NCBI RefSeq assembly: GCF_014284275.1
Contig: NZ_JACOFU010000009.1
Location: forward strand, 62,001 to 126,000
DNA from: Affinundibacterium amnicola
GTDB lineage: Bacteria; Pseudomonadota; Gammaproteobacteria; Burkholderiales; Burkholderiaceae_D
Reading direction: 5' to 3'
Length of the DNA stretch: 64,000 nucleotides
Numbering within the stretch: the first letter of the stretch is position 1; the number at the start of each line of letters is the position of its first letter. Of the stretch, positions 1 to 6,319 are shown in pieces. The notes under the pieces were generated by a model that was not told the origin of the DNA, searched no databases, and saw only the letters and a list, made by a program, of their open reading frames with translations. A program made the translations under genes and the position numbers.

Positions 1-598
1 GACCAAAGATAAGGACGGTCATTATCAGCTGTCGAGAAGCAAACCAAGGACGCTCGATTTTGTCTTGCAAACAGTAGATTTAGCCGATCGCACCACCACC
101 AACAACGAAGCTGGTATGTGGCCGCTTATTCACAAACAACTCCCCAAGAGCAATGGCCTCGTGTTTATGACCGAGCCATTAACGGAAGCGATGCAGCTAG
201 CGGGAAGCATCACCGGCCACTTTTCAATCGCCATCAATAAACGTGATGTCGATATTGGCTACAATTTTTATGCGATATCGCCTGAAGGTGAAGTGGTCTT
301 TCTCAACTACTACATAGGTCGCGCCAGTTACGCCCACGATATGTCGATGCGCAAATTGCTGACCCCCGGCAAGAAAACACAAGTGCCGATTGTGAACGCG
401 CGAATGACGGCAAAACTACTCTCGCTCGGCAGCCGACTTGTCATGGTGCTGGACGTGAACAAGAACCGCCACGCGCAAGTGAATATGGGAACGGGAAAAG
501 ATGTGAGCGACGAGACGAGTGCGGATGGTAAAGAGCCTTTAGAAATCAAATGGTTCTCAGATAGTAAGCTCACCATTCCGTTGAAACCTTGGCGCTAA
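1..598 (+). CDS. CocE/NonD family hydrolase, C-terminal part (5' truncated)
   Basis: The frame is open from base 2, so only the last 198 residues of a longer protein are present. They resemble the C-terminal jelly-roll domain of CocE/NonD and X-Pro dipeptidyl-peptidase hydrolases: the stretch LVFMTEPLTEAMQLAG, then SITGHFSIAINKRDVD, and the closing LTIPLKPWR are typical of that beta-rich region. The alpha/beta-hydrolase domain with the Ser-Asp-His triad would lie before the window and cannot be checked. Family members hydrolyse esters or X-Pro peptides; the substrate cannot be told from this fragment. A TTG at 65 is internal, not a start. Confidence 0.75.
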   Translation, partial: TKDKDGHYQLSRSKPRTLDFVLQTVDLADRTTTNNEAGMWPLIHKQLPKSNGLVFMTEPLTEAMQLAGSITGHFSIAINKRDVDIGYNFYAISPEGEVVFLNYYIGRASYAHDMSMRKLLTPGKKTQVPIVNARMTAKLLSLGSRLVMVLDVNKNRHAQVNMGTGKDVSDETSADGKEPLEIKWFSDSKLTIPLKPWR

Positions 599-606
599 AA
601 TATCTT

Positions 607-756
607 GGACTTACGCAAAACAGACACTAGCGTCGTTGGTTCGCATCGCCCCCCTGCCTTCGCAGGGCAGGCCAAGCAACCGTACTGTCTTCGGCTTCCC
701 GCCCCCGACTAAAACATTCGAGGCACGCTCTAGTCAGCGCAATTTTGCGTAAGTCC
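607..756. repeat. 150-bp MITE-like element with 14-bp terminal inverted repeats
   Basis: The left end ggacttacgcaaaa (607-620) is the exact reverse complement of the right end ttttgcgtaagtcc (743-756). Pairing continues imperfectly inward (actag / ctagt). The interior is GC-rich, has a cctgc..gcagg hairpin near 653-669, and has no ORF. The flanking hexamers tatctt and taactt match at 5 of 6 positions and may be a decayed target duplication. It fills the space between the CocE gene and the VOC gene. The ends look like those of IS5-superfamily transposons, but no transposase is present, so this is either a MITE or a deletion remnant. Confidence 0.7.
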
Positions 757-790
757 TAACTTTGAAATAAGTTGAGCCTATTGAAATAAA

Positions 791-810
791 TACTGTATGC
801 ATGTACAGTA
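791..810 (+). promoter_or_regulatory. LexA/SOS box candidate
   Basis: The 20-mer tactgtatgcatgtacagta is a symmetric operator with the CTGT-N8-ACAG core. It matches the enterobacterial LexA consensus (TACTG-TATATATATA-CAGTA) at 17 of 20 positions, including all outer ones. It lies 41 bp before the chosen VOC start, where a repressor could block a promoter. Betaproteobacterial LexA is known to use the same core. Binding is inferred. Confidence 0.7.
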
Positions 811-850
811 TTGTGCGCGATGTGCGCGTACTAAAACGGAGTATTTCAAT

Positions 851-1264
851 ATGCTAGATCACATGACATTCCGCGTGACCGACATTGGTCGCGCTAAAGC
901 GTTTTACAGTAAAGCCCTAGAACCCTTGGGTTATAGCCTTTCTTTTGAAGGTCACTATGGGATGAATATTTTGGGGTTTGCCTACCCAGATGCATCTGAA
1001 CCAGACGGCAAAAAAGCGGATGTGTGGTTTATTGACGGGCCTTCACCATACGGCGGTCCCGCAGCTACGACTGGCTGCCACCTTGCATGGCGGGCAGAAT
1101 CGCGTGCACAAGTGGATGCTTTTTATCATGCAGCAATCGCCGCAGGTGGAAAAGACAATGGTGCCCCAGGCCTTCGACCTGACTATCACGCACATTACTA
1201 TGGTGCCTTTGTAATTGATCCTGAAGGCAATAACATTGAAGCTGTTTGTCATCAGGCAGCATAA
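851..1264 (+). CDS. VOC family (glyoxalase/bleomycin-resistance fold) protein
   Basis: A 137-residue protein with the paired beta-alpha-beta-beta-beta layout of VOC metalloenzymes. The N-terminal module is LDHMTFRVTDIGRAKAFYSK; the second module ends with YGAFVIDPEGNNIEAVCH. His4 and the Glu in NNIEAVC are candidate metal ligands. The ATG at 851 was chosen because cggag (about 837-841) sits 9 bases upstream; an in-frame ATG at 797 lies inside the LexA-like operator and would add an unrelated N-terminus. Family members include glyoxalases, dioxygenases and antibiotic-binding or -modifying proteins, and the substrate here is unknown. The SOS box suggests damage-inducible expression, compatible with protection from a DNA-damaging compound, but that is inference. 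Confidence 0.8.
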   Translation: MLDHMTFRVTDIGRAKAFYSKALEPLGYSLSFEGHYGMNILGFAYPDASEPDGKKADVWFIDGPSPYGGPAATTGCHLAWRAESRAQVDAFYHAAIAAGGKDNGAPGLRPDYHAHYYGAFVIDPEGNNIEAVCHQAA

Positions 1265-1747
1265 GTATTTGGTTATTGCCAAATTTTATCCAGTAAAGCC
1301 AGCAAGCCAAGGTATGCCATTATCCTCATGCCCATACCCGCTGGCTTAACTGCTTGTAAATTGATGCCTCTCAAAGTACAAGAAATGAAGCAATATTTTG
1401 GCGCGTGGAATATCTGTTGTGGAGTCTGCGCGATCATTGCACTACTCGCTGAAGGTGGCAGACGTGAAGCTAGTAGAAAATCTTTTTGCATTCAATAATC
1501 TTCTTATTTTCTGTTACCTCAATATAGGCGATCAAGTTCTCGTAGTGCTTGATGAAAAATCAGGCATTCAATATTGAAGCCGTGAGCTCGAGTTGGCATC
1601 GCATACGAAGAACTTCCTAGACATCAGACAGATCATTGTTTCGCTGTGCATCTTTAATGCGAGGTAATAGTCCTGTTCATTTCTGTCTCATGAGATTGTT
1701 AGACACTTCAAGCATCAAGAAGATAAAATGCCCGTCAGCGGCTGCAC
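1265..1747. other. 483-bp intergenic stretch, no confident gene
   Basis: Both strands carry only short unrecognised ORFs. One on the plus strand (about 1330-1497, starting MPIPAGLTACKLMPL) and one on the minus strand (1273-1491, ending MAYLGLLALLDKIWQ) overlap each other. Neither has a clear ribosome-binding site or a recognisable family. The stretch may hold remains of a decayed gene. Confidence 0.4.
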
Positions 1748-1783
1748 ATGAATACGAATCAAATCAACTTTATAGGAAACAAG

Positions 1784-2221
1784 ATGCAGTTAGAAAATGT
1801 GCGCCCAGAAGATTACGCAGAGATGCTGGATGTTTGGGAAAACTCCGTCCGCGCAACGCATGATTTTATTTCCGAAGACGATATCGCGTTTTTTAAACCG
1901 ATGATCATTGAACAGGCTTTTCCAGCGGTCACATTAAGATGCGTGAAAAATGAAGCGGGTTCGATTGTGGGTTTCGTCGGTGTACACGACGCTAAGATTG
2001 AGATGCTGTTCATCTTAAATGAAGTGCGAGGACAAGGCGTGGGTAAGTTGTTGTTGCGATACGCAATGGAACAACTTGGCGCAACCGAAGTCGATGTCAA
2101 CGAACAAAATCCACAGGCGGTCGGTTTTTATCAGCACATGGGGTTTAAGATCATCACCCGCTCACCGCTCGATAGTATGGGAAAGCCTTTCCCGATTTTG
2201 CATATGAAACTTGAAGGATAA
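1784..2221 (+). CDS. yjaB: GNAT N-acetyltransferase, YjaB-like
   Basis: A 145-residue Gcn5-related acetyltransferase that resembles E. coli YjaB throughout. The N-terminal WENSVRATHDFISEDD matches the YjaB-type substrate segment. The acetyl-CoA-binding motif A is VRGQGVGKLLL, and VNEQNPQAVGFYQHMGFK is the YjaB signature followed by the motif B tyrosine. ATG 1784 has an aggaaac ribosome-binding site; the upstream in-frame ATG at 1748 does not. YjaB binds acetyl-CoA, but its physiological substrate is not established, so only the enzyme class is claimed. The next gene starts 3 bp after the stop, suggesting co-transcription. Confidence 0.82.
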   Translation: MQLENVRPEDYAEMLDVWENSVRATHDFISEDDIAFFKPMIIEQAFPAVTLRCVKNEAGSIVGFVGVHDAKIEMLFILNEVRGQGVGKLLLRYAMEQLGATEVDVNEQNPQAVGFYQHMGFKIITRSPLDSMGKPFPILHMKLEG

Positions 2222-2224
2222 AAC

Positions 2225-2827
2225 ATGTTCTCATGGCGTTGGCTAATCGCGGCAGTGATCGTATTTGGTGCTTGGCATCAGTATCAACAGCGTGCGCAGA
2301 AACCGATTCCGCGCTCGAATGGGGTGCTGGTGCAAAGTGAACCGGTGCAAACCATGCTTGATCGCGGCGATAGTTGGCAGAAAGGCGATTACACGATTAA
2401 GGCATTAGCCGATTTTGAGATTGAAGCGCGTATCTTGGCGAAGGAGTTGTATTCGATCGGTCGTGAGGCCGATCTGTCACCCGTGGATTTGGCTTTGGGT
2501 TGGGGATCGATGTCAGATTCTGAAGTGTTGTCTTCACTGACCATTTCGCAGAGTAATCGATTTTATTATTACCGCTGGGAAGATCAGCCGCCACGTCCAC
2601 CCGCTGAAATCGCTAGTCATAGTGCGAACATGCATATGATTCCGGCAAACGCGCAGATTGAAAAAATATTGAAAGAGGTGAGGCAAGGGCAAGTCGTGCG
2701 TTTGCGCGGAAAGCTTGTTGCTGTGAGTACGCCCGATGGCTGGCGTTGGCAGTCTTCGCTGACGCGTGATGATACGGGCGCTGGTGCTTGCGAATTATTT
2801 AGGGTGGAAAGTGTTGATGTGCGCTGA
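2225..2827 (+). CDS. Membrane-anchored protein of unknown function
   Basis: A 200-residue protein with one N-terminal hydrophobic segment (FSWRWLIAAVIVFGAW, residues 2-17) and a mostly extracytoplasmic remainder. Recognisable stretches are GDYTIKALADFEIEARIL (about 57-74), LSPVDLALGWGSMSD (about 86-100) and QGQVVRLRGKLVAV (about 158-171). This pattern is seen in conserved hypothetical proteins of betaproteobacteria whose job is unknown to me. The gene follows the acetyltransferase by 3 bp and is probably in the same transcript. The C-terminal Cys in GACELFRVESV could be structural. Confidence 0.7.
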   Translation: MFSWRWLIAAVIVFGAWHQYQQRAQKPIPRSNGVLVQSEPVQTMLDRGDSWQKGDYTIKALADFEIEARILAKELYSIGREADLSPVDLALGWGSMSDSEVLSSLTISQSNRFYYYRWEDQPPRPPAEIASHSANMHMIPANAQIEKILKEVRQGQVVRLRGKLVAVSTPDGWRWQSSLTRDDTGAGACELFRVESVDVR

Positions 2828-2971
2828 GTAGGCGTTTTCAACGATCTCCACTCAAAAAAATAGGCAAAAACGGCACTTCTGCAAGCCAATTCACTTCGCA
2901 TCGAAAGTGACTTTACATCAGGGGAATTGCTTATGGCTTTGTGCAAGTGCGGCCACATTTCTGGTTAGCGC

Positions 2972-4159
2972 TTATGCCATGCTCGCTTCTATCGTTCGAA
3001 GCTCTTTTCTGTCTAGATAAGCCGCGACGCTAGTGAGAGCCAACGCTGCGAGAACAATCAAGGCGCCTATCCAAGGTGTCGCCATTAGCCCCAAGTTCGC
3101 GACAATGACACCACCCACCGATGATCCCAATGCGATACCGAGGTTGAAAGCTGCAATATTGAGGCCTGAGGCTACATCTATGGCTTTTGGTGCATCGATT
3201 TCTGCGCGTTGTACGACATACACTTGGAGGCCAGGTACATTGCCAAATGCGACGGCTCCCCAAGCTAGTATCGTGATTAAAGCCAGCCAGGTATTTGATG
3301 CAGTCCAGGTGAACACAAATAAGACCAGTGCCAGCAACGCAAATATGATTTGTAATGCTGCTATAGGGCCACGACGATCTGCAAGCCTTCCGCCCCAGAT
3401 ATTTCCAATGGCGACAGAGATTCCATAAATCAGAATCACTAAGCCCACTGCAGTTTCAGAAAAGCCCGAGACATTTTGTAAAATGGGCGCAAGGTAGGTG
3501 AAGGCGGTAAATGTCCCGCCGTAGCCTAATGCTGTTATTGCATAGACGAGTAAGAGCCTCGGTTTTTTTAAAACGCTGAATTGCGTCAGCATCGATACCG
3601 GTTCGGGGCTTGGTATATTGTTAGGAACAAGTATCCAGCTACCCGCTAAGGCAATGATGCCCAACATAGATACGCCAAGGAATGTCGCTTGCCAACCAAA
3701 ATGTTGGCCAATAAAAGTACCGATAGGCACACCCGTCACTAATGCGACAGTCAATCCAGTGAACATCAGCGCGATTGCGCTAGCAGCCTTGTCCTTGCTT
3801 ACCAGACCTGTGGCAATGGTAGAACCGATAGAAAAGAACACGCCGTGGGCTAGACCAGTCAACACGCGCGCGACAATTAAAGTGTTATACCCAGGTGATT
3901 GCCATGCAATCAAGTTGCCAATGGTGAATAAAATCATCAATCCTATGAGTAGTTTTTTTCTAGGTATTTGTGACGTTAGTGCTGTTAATACGGGAGCACC
4001 AACAGCGACACCAAGCGCATATAAACTGACTAATAGGCCTGCCGAAGGCAAAGAAACTGACAGGCTTTTGGCGATAGTGGGAATTAGCCCGACGATGACA
4101 AATTCTGTGGTACCGATGGCAAAAGCGCTCAGCGCTAGTGCCCAAAGTGCAAGTGGCAT
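2972..4159 (-). CDS. MFS transporter, DHA1-type efflux permease
   Basis: A 395-residue major facilitator with about 12 membrane segments. It begins MPLALWALALSAFAIGTTEF, the conserved opening of the AraJ/YdhP/PbuE group of drug-H+ antiporters (sugar, purine or drug efflux). The loop 2-3 motif is degenerate (SQIPRKKLL), as in this group. Start ATG 4159 has an aaggag site 5 bases upstream; the frame extends further 5' but without a ribosome-binding site. It is divergent from a LysR gene 95 bp away, so the pair is probably a regulator and its target exporter. The exported compound is unknown. Confidence 0.85.
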   Translation of the reverse strand: MPLALWALALSAFAIGTTEFVIVGLIPTIAKSLSVSLPSAGLLVSLYALGVAVGAPVLTALTSQIPRKKLLIGLMILFTIGNLIAWQSPGYNTLIVARVLTGLAHGVFFSIGSTIATGLVSKDKAASAIALMFTGLTVALVTGVPIGTFIGQHFGWQATFLGVSMLGIIALAGSWILVPNNIPSPEPVSMLTQFSVLKKPRLLLVYAITALGYGGTFTAFTYLAPILQNVSGFSETAVGLVILIYGISVAIGNIWGGRLADRRGPIAALQIIFALLALVLFVFTWTASNTWLALITILAWGAVAFGNVPGLQVYVVQRAEIDAPKAIDVASGLNIAAFNLGIALGSSVGGVIVANLGLMATPWIGALIVLAALALTSVAAYLDRKELRTIEASMA

Positions 4160-4193
4160 AATAACTCCTTGTGAGAAAGAGCTTGGATTATGT

Positions 4194-4220
4194 AAGGATG
4201 ACGTGCAAAGAAAAATCCTT
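4194..4220. promoter_or_regulatory. Inverted repeat between the MFS and LysR genes
   Basis: aaggat (4194-4199) and atcctt (4215-4220) form an inverted repeat with a 15-base spacer, in the 95-bp gap between the divergent MFS and LysR genes. The placement suits a LysR-type operator, but the sequence is not the usual T-N11-A form, so this is weak. Confidence 0.3.
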
Positions 4221-4254
4221 GGCATTACACTAGACTTTTGACGTGGAGGCACAA

Positions 4255-5190
4255 ATGCTGAATGTAGATACCTTGATTAGTTTTCTTACCGTGCTCGATC
4301 AGGGCTCCTTTTCCGCCGCTGCGGTAAAGCTAGGACAGACTCCGTCAGGCATTAGTCGAGTGATTTCTCGGCTTGAATCGCAGCTTGGCGTGACCTTAAT
4401 TAATAGAACGACGCGTAGGCTAGATGTGACAGACGAAGGAAAATGGCTCGCTGTCAAAGCGCGTAAGATCGTTGATGAATTAGCGCAAACGGAAGCCGAG
4501 TTGAGCGCTAATCTTAATCAACTGAAAGGCAAGGTCAGGATTAACGCAGCAAGTCCCGTTTTTAATCATTTACTAGCACCACACTTGGCGGAATTTCAGG
4601 CACGTTATCCTTGTATCTGCTTAGAACTGACTAGCGGTGAGACCATCGTCGATCTGATTGAAGAGCGAGCTGATTTGGCGATACGTATTGGTGAGCTACG
4701 TGATTCCACGCTTCGTGTTAGAAAATTAGGTGAAAGCCAGATCAGATTGTTGGCGGCACCTGCTTACTTGCAACGCTGCGGTACACCTCAATCGGTGGAA
4801 GACTTACAGCAGCATTGTTTACTCGGTTTTACTTCGCCCTCTTCATTAAATGCCTGGCCAATTAAGTTGCCAAATAAGCTGCAAAGTGAGCTACCAAAAC
4901 AGGAAGGTGAATCGGAGCAGCTAGTAATCGAAGGCAAGGTACTTGCATCAAATGGAGAGACCTTACGTCACCTCGCCATCCACGGCGCTGGTATCGTATG
5001 TCTTGCCGATTTTATGACCGAAAGCGATCGCGCCCAAGGTAGCTTGGTGCCCGTTTTGGAGAAACAATTACTAGTGCAGAAGCAGACGATTTCTGCGGTG
5101 TTTTACCGGCATGAAGTTGTTGCGCCGCGTATCAAAGCTTTAGTAGAATTTTTGGTTGAGAAATTGGATAGACCTTTGCAGCCGCGATGA
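4255..5190 (+). CDS. LysR family transcriptional regulator
   Basis: A 311-residue LTTR. The winged helix-turn-helix spans residues 1-60 (DQGSFSAAAVKLGQTPSGISRVISRLE) and is followed by the linker helix. The substrate-binding domain begins near residue 88 (GKVRINAASPVFNHLLAPHL), in the CrgA/DsdC-like style common for regulators next to MFS pumps. ATG 4255 was preferred over the GTG at 4243 because gtggagg just upstream works as its ribosome-binding site. Its divergent neighbour is an MFS exporter, the likely target. The inducer is unknown. Confidence 0.88.
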   Translation: MLNVDTLISFLTVLDQGSFSAAAVKLGQTPSGISRVISRLESQLGVTLINRTTRRLDVTDEGKWLAVKARKIVDELAQTEAELSANLNQLKGKVRINAASPVFNHLLAPHLAEFQARYPCICLELTSGETIVDLIEERADLAIRIGELRDSTLRVRKLGESQIRLLAAPAYLQRCGTPQSVEDLQQHCLLGFTSPSSLNAWPIKLPNKLQSELPKQEGESEQLVIEGKVLASNGETLRHLAIHGAGIVCLADFMTESDRAQGSLVPVLEKQLLVQKQTISAVFYRHEVVAPRIKALVEFLVEKLDRPLQPR

Positions 5191-5218
5191 GAATTCGGTG
5201 TCGCGTTTCAGAAGCGTA

Positions 5219-5476
5219 CTAATGATTGCTTGTTACCGAGGTTTGCAAAGTCGCGCGATGCTTGTCAATCGCTTGTATGACGATCTGACTTAATCCATCA
5301 GCTGTTCCCATGTTAACCGTATCGACCAAATTAGCGCGCATTGCTGGCGTCCAAAACTTTTTCAAATGATTGGCAATGCCATCTAAGGCTTCTTCACGGT
5401 CCGGAAAGCTTTCAAAAAATGTGCCGATCTGGTTCGCCATTTTGATTAACTTATTGATGCTGTCGAGATTATTCAT
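5219..5476 (-). CDS. fdsD: NAD-dependent formate dehydrogenase delta subunit
   Basis: A small 85-residue protein, MNNLDSINKLIKMANQIGTF, with the conserved pattern of FdsD (NQIGTFFESFPDREEALDGIANHLKKFW). FdsD is needed for full activity of the soluble NAD+-linked formate dehydrogenase, probably through cofactor insertion or stability. It is the last gene of the operon and overlaps the end of fdhD by 8 bp, so translation is coupled. Its length is usual for the family. Confidence 0.9.
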   Translation of the reverse strand: MNNLDSINKLIKMANQIGTFFESFPDREEALDGIANHLKKFWTPAMRANLVDTVNMGTADGLSQIVIQAIDKHRATLQTSVTSNH

Positions 5477-6302
5477 GGTCTTGGATATGTATGCGTTGTG
5501 GGTGGCTATAGATACTCAAATCCTTGCCACGGGTGAATCCTAATAAACTGACGCCTGCTTGTTGTGCGATGTCGATCGCAAGACTGGTGACGCCCGATAC
5601 GGCGGCGAGTACAGGGATGCCAGCACATGCAGTCTTTTGTACCATTTCGTAACTAGCGCGGCTGGTGATGCAAATGAAACCTTGCGATGGGTCGATTCCT
5701 TTTCGTAGACAAGCACCGATAACTTTGTCGAGCGCATTATGTCTACCGACATCTTCGCGAACGACTTGAACAGTGCCGTCTGCGCTGCACCACGCAGCAG
5801 CATGACTGCTGCCAGTTGCTTGCAACAAAATTTGTTGTTCGCGCATCGCAGCGATGGCGCTTGAGATGGCTGTTGCGTGGAGAGTTAGGTTGGATAGAAC
5901 AGGCGCAGGTTGACGTATCGCTTGCGCTAAACTTTCTACGCCGCATAAGCCACAGCCTGTACGTCCTGCCAATTGGCGTTTTCTGTCTTTTAAACCGGCA
6001 AAGCAGACTGCCGCAATGGTGATATTGAGCGTGATTCCCTCTGCGCTCTCAGTCGCCTCAACATCATAGATCTGAGCAGCGTGTTCGATGACGCCTTCAG
6101 AAAAAGCAAATCCGTAGGCAAAGTCCTCGAGTTCGGTCGGGCTTGCCATCATGACGGCGAAGGCAATCCCGTTGAACACCAAAGCCACCGCGACTTCTTG
6201 CGCGACTTGGTCTTCGCCGTGTTGGCATTGACCATCACGCAAGCGCGTCACGCTTTGAGATTGAGAGCCTTTTTCCTCAACGCTCATCTCCTCGGCTTGC
6301 AT
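5469..6302 (-). CDS. fdhD: Formate dehydrogenase sulfurtransferase FdhD (FdsC)
   Basis: This protein transfers sulfur from IscS to the molybdenum bis-MGD cofactor before insertion into formate dehydrogenase. Its hallmark is the Cys loop GRTGCGLCGVESL, whose two cysteines carry the persulfide. SREDVGRHNALDKV-type sequence (here VVREDVGRHNALDKVIG) and the C-terminal TSRASYEMVQKTACAGIPVLA are also diagnostic. The start is uncertain. ATG 6302 is used; a TTG at 6323 overlaps the fdsA stop (ttga) and would give translational coupling; ATG 6287 is also possible. None has a strong ribosome-binding site at normal spacing. Confidence 0.88.
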   Translation of the reverse strand: MQAEEMSVEEKGSQSQSVTRLRDGQCQHGEDQVAQEVAVALVFNGIAFAVMMASPTELEDFAYGFAFSEGVIEHAAQIYDVEATESAEGITLNITIAAVCFAGLKDRKRQLAGRTGCGLCGVESLAQAIRQPAPVLSNLTLHATAISSAIAAMREQQILLQATGSSHAAAWCSADGTVQVVREDVGRHNALDKVIGACLRKGIDPSQGFICITSRASYEMVQKTACAGIPVLAAVSGVTSLAIDIAQQAGVSLLGFTRGKDLSIYSHPQRIHIQDHE

Positions 6303-6319
6303 AGAATTGGTCGCTGTGT

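Noticed and set aside
1273-1491. 72-codon minus-strand ORF ending in a hydrophobic segment
   Set aside because: No ribosome-binding site or recognised family, and the complementary strand is equally open; left as unassigned intergenic sequence.
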